Assembly (NCBI RefSeq): GCF_003254395.2 | Contig: NC_037647.1 | Coordinates: 9,046,550-9,110,549, forward strand | Reading direction: 5' to 3' | Source: Apis mellifera | Taxonomy: Eukaryota > Arthropoda > Insecta > Hymenoptera > Apidae | DNA length: 64,000 nucleotides | Part shown: positions 14,187-25,834 of the stretch, one piece after another | How positions within the stretch are numbered: the stretch's first letter is position 1 | Layout: each line of letters opens with the position of its first letter | Made by a program: the position numbers and the translations under genes | Notes under the pieces: model-generated | Databases searched by the model: none | Told to the model about the DNA's origin: nothing | Seen by the model: the letters and a program-made list of their open reading frames with translations, nothing else

Positions 14187-16011
14187 TTGTTGTTCGAAAA
14201 AGGAAAAAAGAAAGAACAACGGACGAAGAATAATAATTCATCGTTGGTCGGCTCGATAGAAGAATCGATCTCGCCCGCATATTCGATCGCATAAATTTAC
14301 GAAGGAGAGACTCATTTCCCCGGATGGAATTATTAGGAATCGCGGATCGATCCAATTTTATATCCATCGATATTTCGAGAGTTTTATTACCTGCCGCGAA
14401 TTAATCAACAACTCGTCGCCCAAAGTTGCGTCGCGCCCGTCTCCTTCCGATGTCTGATTCGATACGATACGAAGAGAAAAGAAGAGGGGGGAACAAGGGG
14501 GGGAAAAATACGAGAGTGATGAGATTTCTATTCCGATTATATAAAATTTCATTATCCGTGTATCGATAAATATCAAATGGACGTGTATAAACAAAATCAT
14601 CCTGGTTGTAAATAAACGGGTAAACAAATGAAGATAAAGATAAACATTAAAAAAAAAAAAAAGATAAAAGCAAACACGCCGGCTGAATAGACAACAAACG
14701 TGGTGGGAGGAAAAAGGAAGGAGGGGAAAAAAAGCGTGGTATAAAAACGCTTTAATCGCCCTAACTTTTTTCCACTTTTCCTCTTTCGTTCACGTTCGAT
14801 CGGTTATCGTTATAAAATCATGAAAGAAAAATCTCGCCACGAAGAACACCTTACTCGAGATGACTCTTCCTCCAATTCCCATTGTAATTTTCAATTACCG
14901 TCCACGAATCGTCGAAAGCAAGTTACATTCCCCTCGTAAAATCGAACGTGTCCCACCACGTGTACGAGCCACACATCGCCTCTTAACCCACGATCGTGAG
15001 AATTTTTCGATCGGTGGATACTGAGGAGATAAGCTCGGGATGCAAGCTATACGTTCTAGAATTTCAGATATTCCGGAATCGAACGTAAGAGACGCGAGGA
15101 AAGAGAGGGATGAGGAGTATATTTCTATCGCGAATAATAGAATCTGTTCTTCTCTCCCTTATTATCACGCTTCCCAAGGAGAGAAGAAATTTTACGACGA
15201 TGCGAAATACACGAGATATACCTCGCGCAAAGGGAGACATCTCATAAAGGAGAATTATTAATTTTCCAAGCGTTCAATTAACTTGAAAGCGGTTATATAA
15301 AAATTCGATTCGAACCGCGTTTATCGAATGAAGCAACAAATAAGATTCGTGATGTACTTTCCACCATTCCAAAAAATAGACGACCATCCATTTCTCGTCC
15401 TCCTCTCATAATAAATTTCTAACCTTCTCGACTTCGAGAACGAAAAACGTCTGTTTCGATTTCTTGCTTCGATCTCGAGGGATCGAGAGAGGCTCTTTCC
15501 ATTCTACGTTATCGAATGTTATGGACGCGACCATTTTTTATGAAAAAAACCAGGCGAGCTAATTAATCGAGAAATTAATGGAGAAATTCGGGGAATCGGC
15601 GATCGCCTCGTAGTCCATCCGGAAGACGGATTAGGCGCAGTTGTTCCTTGTTCGAGTTTGATCAATGACGACGTTCGCAGCGAGTCGCGGGCAATTATTC
15701 CGAAATTATCACGTTCGTGCGTTACCGTGGGGCCGTGTTCCCAGGGCGTTTATTATCCGGCCGCCGCTAGTTATCTCGCTAATTTGTCATCATAAGCAGC
15801 GGAGGGTGAGCTGACAAAAGTGCACCGTCGCGTAAGAGCCCTTATCGAGAGTGCTTCCGCGCGACGTTCTTTGCGCTCCCTCGCCCGTAAATTAAACGGG
15901 GTAAATGTTATAATTACGGGCGGCGCGGCGCTTGCATCTAACACTCGAAGAACTGAAATCGCGGAATCCCGGCTTTCCCAAACAACCCCGTGAATCTTCA
16001 TTTATCTTCTT

Positions 16012-16028
16012 ACCACCACCACCACCAC
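16012..16028. repeat. (ACC)n microsatellite
   Basis: About five and a half ACC units. Confidence -1.
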
Positions 16029-16483
16029 TATCGTCACCGCCACGTCTATCCTCGTGGAAGAGATTTCTCGTCTCGAAGAAAGATTATCATTTCTCTCACG
16101 GATTTTTCGTTTGAAAATTTTTCCAATTTAATTTATATTTAACGAGGGGGTTTATTAGGAGAGAAGGCGCGTGGAAGAAGGAGGGGTGGAACGAGTTTCG
16201 AGACGTTGTGTACTCGAAACGGAGGTCTTTCATTTACCTCATCGTGTATTGCTATCGAATTTCTATCGATCCGCTGGACACTGGACTAGCGAGCGTTATC
16301 CGAACCCGGAGTGCGAGCTATTAGGTGATTGCAGGTTTGCAAAACGTGTCTCGAGACCCTTCGAGGAGCGTCTATCCTTCGAGAGACGGCTTCCTTTGAA
16401 ACGCACCCTTATCGATGCCGCGTCTTGTCAAATTAATGGAATGGAAAAATTGATAAAAAGATCTCTCTCTCTTTCTCGCACGT

Positions 16484-16501
16484 GTATATATATATATATA
16501 T
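16484..16501. repeat. (TA)n microsatellite
   Basis: About nine TA units. Confidence -1.
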
Positions 16502-16559
16502 TTCTTCCTCTTTTCGTCACGTACATTTTATATAGAACGCTGTAGTAAAAGAATCGAAG

Positions 16560-16655
16560 ATGGCGAACGAACTGTTACGGAGAATCATGAGAAAGTTTGA
16601 CGATCGCGTTAAAGGTACGTGGAGGGTAATTGGGCGAGCATACGACGGACCATAA
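16560..16655 (+). other. candidate micro-ORF or alternative first exon (weak)
   Basis: An ATG in a reasonable context (GAAGATGGCG) opens a 31-codon frame beginning MANELLRRIMRKFDDRVK. A donor-like AAAG|GTACGT lies at 16614/16615, after 18 codons, and a TATATAG word lies about 25-30 bases upstream. This could be an alternative first coding exon or a small peptide, but each of these signals is short enough to arise by chance in 64 kb. No homology is recognised. Confidence -1.
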
Positions 16656-17365
16656 AGGTCCACCAGTCTTAAACGAGATTAGACCACGGAATAGGAACGA
16701 GTCCGCGATCGTTGCTTTTACGATTTGTCCCCCCTCGACTTATTATCGTGCCACGTCGAAGGTTTCATTCATCGCCTGCCCGAACTATCCGCGCGGATAT
16801 AAATCCCATTTATTGCCATTGATTCGATCCTATTTATTTATCATTATTCGAGTTGATTTATCGAAACGGTGCTTAAACCGAGGAGAGGAAGGGCACGATT
16901 ACCGGATAAAAATGAAGCTTATATATATACGACGATTCTTCTCTGATCGAGGAAGAAATTTATGCGTTCTAATTCTAGAAAAAAAGAAAAAAAGGGGGGG
17001 AAAGAAGGAAAGGGAGCCAAACCCAAATATTGTAATCGCGGTAGTAAATGGTTGTGTAACGGCCGCGCGTTTTCGTTCGAGGGGGCGTGCATGCTCGCTT
17101 TTCCACTCACAAATCTCCGGGACGGCCATTGAACGTGCCTCTTACCTCCACGAACGAAATCATCCCCCCGGAAGGTCTTAACCCAGACGCAGAACGGCGC
17201 TTCGTTCCTCGTTACCGCTCGAAACCGCTCGTTCCTACCGATCCGCCTCTACGTGCTACCAAGGAAAGATTGCCGGCAATAAAATGTTAATAGGTTAACG
17301 AGCGGCAACCGGATTCTCTCAGGGACTCTGCAAACGGAGCGCGTTATTGTACTCTGCCCGGAACA

Positions 17366-17389
17366 CTCTCTCTCTCTCTCTCTCTCTCT
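17366..17389. repeat. (CT)12 microsatellite
   Basis: Perfect CT run. Confidence -1.
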
Positions 17390-19371
17390 TCTGACTCGCG
17401 CTGATTCATCTTCCTCCCTCGTAAATCGGTTGCTAATGAAAATTAATAAATCAACGGAAACCGCGCACAATGAATCGCTGAAACCCTGCCAACGAATCAC
17501 CATCCCCCTTTCCGCGATGATCGAAATTGTACACCAGGAAAATGTAGGCTAATTTACACGGGGTTTTAAGAAGGAACGCGTGTTTTTTTTTTTTTTTTAT
17601 TCGTCAGAGGTGGACGAGGATGACCGACCACATTCGGGTCAAAGGGCAAACTTCTCGACGGCGGTGTGTTTCGTTCATATTTATCCGGTGACAAAGTGTG
17701 GGAACACGGGGTTACAAAGGGTTTGGAAGGTCCTGTCTCGTGAATTCATTTTACGTGAACCAACTCGGCTAATACTAATTAATTTCACGGTCGTATCGAT
17801 TATTCTTTTGTTGGGGCGGTTAGGTTAAGTTAGAACGATCCCCCTACTTTATTCCATCGATTCGATGGAACCTCGTGTCCCTGTTCGGAGGGAAAAAGTG
17901 TTACGTGAAATATTCTCTCTCTCTGTCGGCTCGTGTGTCAATTACAAAAGGATGGAATTTCTCTGGTCGCCCTTTGTCGCCTACGACCGTTTAAATTCCA
18001 ATTGGATTAAACGAAATCGAAAATACTCTTTAGATACTCTTCAAACGGAACTTGTTGTTTTTTTCTTTTTTTTTTTAAACGGTTAATTCTCAGGCGAAGC
18101 GAAACACACTTCCGTCCAATTTCCCTTTTATATTCCCGATTCTCGGGAGTTTCGAAACGGGCGCCGTATCCTGCTAGCGACGCAAACAAACATCGGCGCA
18201 AACGTTTCGACCTCTCGATAAACAAGAAAATGGAGATGTTCATCTCCGATCTGATTTCTGTTATTAAAAACGAGTTCGTTGGAAACGAATGGAGAGGATA
18301 GAAAAGCGGAGTTTCGACGATGATAAAAAAAAGTTTCGAAAGATCGGGTCGCGTCTGACCAAGCGCCGATCTCCTCCACTCGTTCGTTCGTCGTCGAGGA
18401 GGAGGAGGAGGAAGAGAACGTGAGGACTCGAGGGGAAAATCTATCGATTTCTCGACAGATTGTTCTAACCCTCCCGCGTTTTATTATTTCCCCGTAAAAT
18501 AACGAGACCGATATCTTTGCCGACTAATCCTCCGCGCATCGACCATCGTTAAGAAGTTTCTCCCGAGTCGCTTCACTCTTCTCTCTTCTCTCTTCGCTTC
18601 TTAAGAGGAGCAACGGGAGCGATAAATTCGGCTGAAAAAGGATCAAAAATTGGCCGAAGAGCGGAGTGGCTGCCGGCATCGCCTGTAAACAAAGCGGCAA
18701 AGTCAACAGGATTTTTAACAAGCAATTTAGAGTTGGCGCGGGTACCATTATACCCGAGGAGACGCGAGGATCTTTATGCCCGTCGCGCTTCGTTACAAAC
18801 ACTTTTCAACTCGGGGAGGGATCCTCGAGAGCGTGGCAATCATAAAGTTTATCCCACCTGGCGTCTCCTCTGCAAACAGTTTCCCCTTCTCGATAGGAGG
18901 AGAAAGGAGAAAGGGAAAAGAAAAAAAAGAAGAGAAGCACGTCCCTCCCTCCTCTCTGTATATACTTGCGCGCCAATGCGTCCATCCCTCGCCTCTGCGC
19001 ATCGATATAAAATAAACGCTTTCAATCCGAAGCTGCCAAGTTTAGCCGGGGATGAGCAGCAGCCGGCCGGATAAAAAATAGGATTCGTATCTCTCGCGAA
19101 TCTTTCGTACTCCGGTTGGGATTTTCAATTTCGATTAAAGTCTCTGGAATTAAATGGGATACCTAGAAGCTATCAACCGCCGTTTAAGCTCGCCAACTTT
19201 TATAATAATCGGGGAGAGGGGAGAGGGAAAGAGGATCGAGGATCTGTGCGCACAGTTTTCAATTTTACAGCACGCGATCGCGTCCCTTTCACACACAGGG
19301 GAAAGGAAGAATCCGAGGGATGGAGAGCGCGCGTTTCCAGCTTTCCAGGCTTAAAAGCTCGGCCGTTCGAG

Positions 19372-19396
19372 CTCTCTCTCTCTCTCTCTCTCTCTC
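19372..19396. repeat. (CT)12 microsatellite
   Basis: Perfect CT run. Confidence -1.
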
Positions 19397-22300
19397 CCGG
19401 CTTTTCAACCGGTATCTCAGCTTCACGGTCCACGATTCCAGAAATGCATACGAATGCGACGGCCCTGCGTGTATAATTTACCGGACGAGACCGGACCGAG
19501 CTCTCTGTCCAAAGATGGACGGAATTATTCGGGTGTGCGCCGCCGCTTGTTCTTCCAAGAGCCTTCACCAAGAGCCTTCACCAGTTGGGATTTCCATCGT
19601 AATACGCGACGAAATACGCGACCAACCTGGATCACTTTCGAAAATGACCGTTTTCTTCACTGGCACACAAAAATGGCCAGTTTTTAAATATCCGTTCTCG
19701 GATAATCGAATCGCTTCTCCTCCGGTTAATTTTTATCCTTTCTCATCTCATCGAGGATAAAAATAAATAAAAAAAAAAAACTTCGGGAATATTTCTCTCT
19801 TCTCCGTTATTTTTTAAGCGGCGGACAATAAAACAAACATTTTGCCCGAATGGTAAAGCGTTTATGGAGAAACGTTTAGGGAGTGGAAAAACGGGGGCGA
19901 CCAAACGAATATCGCGATTCGCTGAACCGCGCGCGCGCTGGCGGTTACTTTTAAAAACCGAAACCCTTGGACCGTGCAAAATTCTTGCACACATTCCATT
20001 AAAAAAAAAAAGCGGCCGCCGCGCACCTGCGTTCCCCACCCATCGTTCGAAAATTCGCTCGACCTGTTTTCGAGATCGCGGAATCGTCTCCTCCCCCTTC
20101 GGTATCGACGCCTTCGAATAATTAACCACGTGTGTTACGACCGTTAAGCTTATCAATATCTCATCCAGCCGGAGCGACTAATGGAACGACAACGTGCACA
20201 ACGCGTTCTGCATTATCGCTACGTTCTTACTATTAACGCCGTTTCCGGACGACGTGCACAAGCATGCGTAATTAATACACCTACACCTACCGATTATCCC
20301 CTCGTATTCATCCACGTCGTGGGATCGCTCCCAATACCTGTTTCCCCGAATACATATTTGATGTAAGCGCATCCGATATACGGAGATGAGGAGAATTTCG
20401 TTCCATATTCGAAGATGCAACGTGAATTCTCGCAGGTTTTGGTCGAGTCGAAAGAAGCGTATTCCAATTTCGAGCGAGATAGAAGCAACTCTCTCTATCT
20501 AGCGACAGATAAGGTTCAAACGAGGCTTCAAGGGATATAAGATTTCCTTCTGGTGGGAAAAAGTTGGTATAACAAGCGCGATGATTAATCCTCTCTATTT
20601 CCTAAAATTCGTTCGGAATCAACAGGCGGTGAATTAATCAAAGGCGGATGTAAATGTTCGAGCGAAAAGGTTGGAGATGGAAATATAATTCGAAGAACTG
20701 GGAGGAACGAAAGGAAGCCTTCAGGCATTTTTCCAAATCGAGAAACGAAGGGAGAGAGGGATAGAGAGAGAGAGAGATAAGAAGGATGGAGGCATCATTC
20801 GCGTAAGCAGTAGGCGAGAATAGCTTGGGAGAAATCTGGGAAATCCTATCTACCCGGTGCTGTTAGTTATTAATTTAACAGTGGAGGGAGCGAGGAGGGA
20901 AGTTGAAATTCGCGATGAATACGAAAAGCGCGGAGGGGGGTGGAGGAGGAGGAGGCGCGGCGGAGATTAATATATCTCGATCGCTTAAGTATTAACGCGA
21001 GAAACGGACTTGCCGGCGTTATTTCGGATTATTTGCGCGTGTAAATTCGAGGCTTCCCCCCTCCTTCCCAACCCCCTGTTCCACCACTCGTATCTACCCG
21101 CGCGGAAACTCGTTACATTGTTAACGGGCAGCCGGTCGTCGACGAGTTTCCTCCCGATCCGGAGAAACTCGAACCCGAACTTTCGCCCCTCGATCCGCCT
21201 TCGTGTGTCTCAAGTGTCTTCTCGCGAACCACGATCGCGATCGATCGCTCGTGAAATTCACTCTCCCTCTCCGTAGCAGTTCGACGATACATGTACTGTG
21301 CGTGTAAAGGGATCCAGGCATAGTTTTCATCCCCTTTGAAGTTGGAGAACGGGGGTACAGGTCGCGAAAGGAGGGGTTGATTTAAGGAATTTGCAACGAA
21401 GCAGCCGGCTCACCGCCGTCGCGAAGTTTCTTCTGAAATTCCACTCGGTGGTAGCTCGATTCGAGTTGGTTCCATTGGTTGAAAAAAAAATTCTTCTTGC
21501 CAAAAGGGAGGCGGAGCACCCTTTAAGGCCTTTCGGCTTGCTCGGTCAGCGACAGCGGATTACTGCGGCCGAGAAAGCACGGAACAATCGCGAGGGAGAA
21601 TGGGGAGGGGAAGAAAAAAGTACCGCAACCGAAAAAAAGAAGGGAAAAAGAAGGAGCCGAACCCCCCCGCCTTCCCTACGCCGGTGCCAGAAGGAACGAA
21701 ATTAACGACTAAACGAGTAACCAGCTCGCGCGTATCCACCGGATGAAACAAACGTACTTTCCTGGAGGGATAACTGTGACCGACCGACAAGCTTCTGCTA
21801 CAACTTTGCTCGTGTCCTGGACCACTGCCAAATGCGATTAAGTCGCCGCTCTTTTCCTTCCAAGGGGGGGTGGATGGGAAAGGAAAAAAAGTAGGAGGAG
21901 AAGAAGGAGCGGTGGTTGACGGAAAGAAAGGGGGTCGAGAGATACCCGAGAGAAAGAGATGAGAAACATCCGCAAGGTGTTTCTTCTAACCCTCCCCCTT
22001 CCTTTCGGCTCTCCTTCTTACCTCTTGTTACGATTGCGACGCCGGTTGGACGTTGTCCAATCACACGAGGCATCATCGGCCAGTTCACGAAATCCTCCAC
22101 GTGGAAAACGAGGCTCGACTCGGGAACGCGACGAGGGTAAATGCGACGAGGAAGGATCGAGGGATGGGGGCAAAATCAACTGGCGATTTTCCACGGTTGA
22201 TCCGCAACGGGAGAGGTTAACTTACTGCGGTACCGTTGAAAGAAATCAAATATTTATAGATTCCTTGGAGGGGAAAATGTATCGAGGCGAAATGATCGTT

Positions 22301-22604
22301 CGAAAACGATGCTTTCTCGGGACCCTCGTACTTGTGCGGAGAACGAGGGCGAATACGTATAGGGCAATTAACCCTTCCTTCGCATCCTCGGAATATTTAT
22401 GAAAGGGCGTCTGGAAACTTTCCTCCCTCCCCCTCCTTTCCTCCCCCGAAACAGAGAGACTTACAGGTTTTTGCTCCGCCAATCGTCGAATCTCCCATTT
22501 GAGAAGAGGAGACTTTGAAATTACGCCATGAAAACCAGCCAATCGTCCTCTCAACGGTATTAGCAGTTCACGAGAAAGTAACGAGGCGGAAACAAAAGCG
22601 GATG

Positions 22605-22605
22605 G

Positions 22606-22642
<37 letters not shown>
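22605..22642. repeat. (GA)n microsatellite
   Basis: GA run with one AA interruption. Confidence -1.
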
Positions 22643-22646
<4 letters not shown>

Positions 22647-24312
22647 AGAAACTGGTACGATCTCATTACCAGAGGGGAATATACAATCCGCTCTTTGGCA
22701 ATTAGTAACGATTAATTAAGAATGTTCGTACCGTTCCGCTCGCACAGCTTGTTTCCTTTAAAGATCCCCGCCGTTCATAATGGAACCTGTGCGAAATTTC
22801 GGCGATGGAACGGCGAGCGTGGGGCGGAAAGAGGGAGGGAGAGAGAGGGAAAGAGACTAGAGAGAGGGTCGAATAGGTAGGCGCCTTTGTGCATACCAAA
22901 TTAATAATTAATTAAAATTGATGGGCATCCGTGGTGGCCAAAGTGGTGGCTCGCCGCCACCGCTATAAATGCCTCGTTGTCTCGCGAAAACATCGACAAT
23001 TTCGTTTTTTTTAACCCACGCTTCTTTCTAAAAATGTATCGATCCGTTTTGTTAGGAGAAGAACGAGAATGATGGACAAACACGAGAGACGCGCGTGCAA
23101 ACTCGATTCTCTCGTTCGTATTCGAGTCGATAATATTGTTCGTCTCCCTGGCGATGAAACGAAATTTTATTTGGAGAGGGAGAATAATAAATAAAAAGAA
23201 TGGAAGAAAAATAATCTTGGTGGGCGCGCGAGATCTGGGGGAAAATCGATCGTTGCGCGAGGGAGAGGGCACGACCTTGCGAGAGGCCGAGAAAATCGAG
23301 GCAGACGAGATTCGAGAGTCGCGAATCGAATTACCGAGGCCGTCCACCGACTGCGACGCGTTAGTTTATAATTTAACAATTTTAACGGGGCAGCGCGGCG
23401 GAGAACGATCCCGATGAGCCCGTGGACCATGATTACGAGCGTAGTTCGTTATATCCCCAACTGCTGCTCTCCGCTTTCACCCCTGCTCGCCTTTCGTCAC
23501 TCTACGGCCCACCGTCCACAACTTGTAATTTTCATCCCTCTAACGAATTTCTATCGCGATTCAAAATTCCTATCGTATTGGATAGATCTGGGAAATCCAC
23601 TTGGATTCCATCTCAAAACGACCTTTTTTTATCCTATTTGGAAGCATCGATAATATTATTATTATCCGTACTGCGAGACATCTTCGATCGAAAAGTTGGA
23701 TATTTACGCGAGAATTTATGAAGAGAAAGTTTTAATACAATTTTACAGATATTTTGGAGAATGAAATAAATATTCCTTTCCATTCCGTTCGATCACGTTC
23801 ATCAAACTTTGATTCCGTTCCTCGGATAAAAATCCATCTAACAAAACTAGGAAGGAAGGAAAACTCGCGACGAGAAATTCGTCCGTTCGACATTTTTCTT
23901 CGAAGAATTTTTCTATTCTAATCCTAGGGAAGATGTTTGCGCGAGGGGAGAAATTTTGTGTCCGTGAAAGGGAGAGAGAGAAAGCCTGCCGAGTCGCGGA
24001 AAAGGCGGACGAAGGCCGAAAGGGACGGGGTGAAAGCCGCGAAGATATAAATTTACCACGGCCTAATGTTCTTACTCACGCATTTCTAAGCGATGTCTCG
24101 GTAACCGGCCGCACCCCCTGCCCTCAACCCGATCCTCCTCTGCCTCGTTTTTCGCGCGCGTGTCCGTATTTATTTAGATTCGCGACAAGGTCCAGCATCC
24201 CGGTCCTCCGTCGATGACTCACGCTCGGCTATGTTGGACGGGGAACGAGGCGAGGCGGAGACGCGGAGGGAGAAGAAAACTGCGAGACACCGAGAAGAAA
24301 TTCTGATCCGTG

Positions 24313-24352
<40 letters not shown>

Positions 24353-24435
24353 CGCCGATTCCCCGCGTTTGCCAAAACGCTCTGCTTAGATTTAAATCGG
24401 TCCTGTTCGAACCTCTCTCTCTCTCTCTCTCTCTC
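24313..24435. repeat. inverted GA/CT microsatellite pair
   Basis: A 40-base GA run (24313-24352) is followed 60 bases later by a 23-base CT run (24413-24435). They are complementary, so a transcript could fold into a stem of about 22 base pairs. Confidence -1.
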
Positions 24436-24535
24436 GATCCTCCAGAAATATCCCGACGAATCGCGGATAAACTCTCGAAGGGAAAACTCTCTCTCCTTTG
24501 AAAACTTTTCGAAACTATTAAAAGATGCCGTGAAA

Positions 24536-24562
24536 AAAGAAGAAGAAGAAGAAGAAGAAAAA
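24536..24562. repeat. (GAA)n microsatellite
   Basis: About eight GAA/AAG units precede a purine-rich stretch. Confidence -1.
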
Positions 24563-25810
24563 AGAAAGGGGAGGTAAGAGGAGGCTCCTTTTCGACAAGT
24601 TTTCCGCCGGGATCGAGTATTTTCCAAGGCGTTAAATAAACGGGCGAGGGAAATTCGTTTTCCTAAAATTATCCCGAATGGCCGGGAAAGGGAATGTGAA
24701 GAAGGTCGAGAGGACTCTTAACGTTTCGAAAGGCAACCCCTTTCGAAAAGATCGATCGAGAGAGGATCCACCGAAGGGTGGGATACAAAGCTGCTTTTGT
24801 CTCTCTCTCTCTCTCTTGGCAATTTTCAAGTAGGATTTTCCTTCTCCTCATACATCGTAACAGCAACGTCCAACGCGTCTCGCGCGATCAAATTTCGATC
24901 GGATTAACGCGCGTATCGCTCTCTATTTTTCATCCCCTTCCTCTCTCCCTTTTAAGATCGACAAAAGAGCAATCTCTGGTAAAAGCGGAAATCACTAAAG
25001 GCTAAAGGTCGCGAAACTAAGTTTCCCGCGACGAGAGAGAGAGACGTGGTCGAGTCGAAACCAACCACACCCCCTCCCCTCTTTCACCCCCGTGGCCGAG
25101 CGAAAGAAATCGTTGAGAGAGCGAGTTTGCGAAGTGGAAAGGTGGACGGGAGGGGAAGTGGTCGGAGCGCAGCGTCTGGAGGGAAGAGGAAACGATGGGA
25201 AGGGAAGACGCGAGCAAAGATGAAGAGCAAGAGGCAGAAGGCGCTGAAGGTGGCTCTTGACGAATCGGGGCGTAACCCGCGATATATAGACTTTTGCGGA
25301 GGAAGCGGCTCGATGGTTAAGGGAGATTAGGGGCGGATACCGGTGAAAAGCCCTCCAGAGGACTCGACTCGTAGGCCACTTCATCCTTGCTTAAGAACTA
25401 TACCGGATTCTTCTTTTCTTCCGCCCTACTCCAAAACAGCCGGACTTTCGAGCCGAGACCTTTGTTCTCTCTCTTCCTTTCTTCTATCTCTCTCCCATCC
25501 GACCGAATCGAAATCCATTTGACCTTTTTTGCAACGTGCACGACGACCTTGCATTCGAAACTTTCTCGATTCGATCGGATCGATTTCTAGAGAGAGAGAG
25601 GAGGATTTTTCACGGTCTTTCGTTTCGATCCGACGGGAAACGAATCGTCGAAATTAATTTCCAACGCGATCTCTCTCGAACGAGATCGTGATGATCGATT
25701 AACGTGAGAACAGAATAATATCGAACGAGAGAAACGAATCTTCTCCGTTGACAAAATTATAAGATAATGCGAATACGAAATGGGTGAAAGAGTGAAGAGT
25801 TAATGGGGGT

Positions 25811-25834
25811 ATAAAACTATAAAACTATAAAACT
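25811..25834. repeat. three exact ATAAAACT units
   Basis: An 8-base word repeated three times without spacer. Confidence -1.

Noticed and set aside
16171..16545. 124-codon frame ending just before the candidate micro-exon
   Set aside because: It starts at GTG, and the C-terminus is translated CT and TA repeat. No domain.
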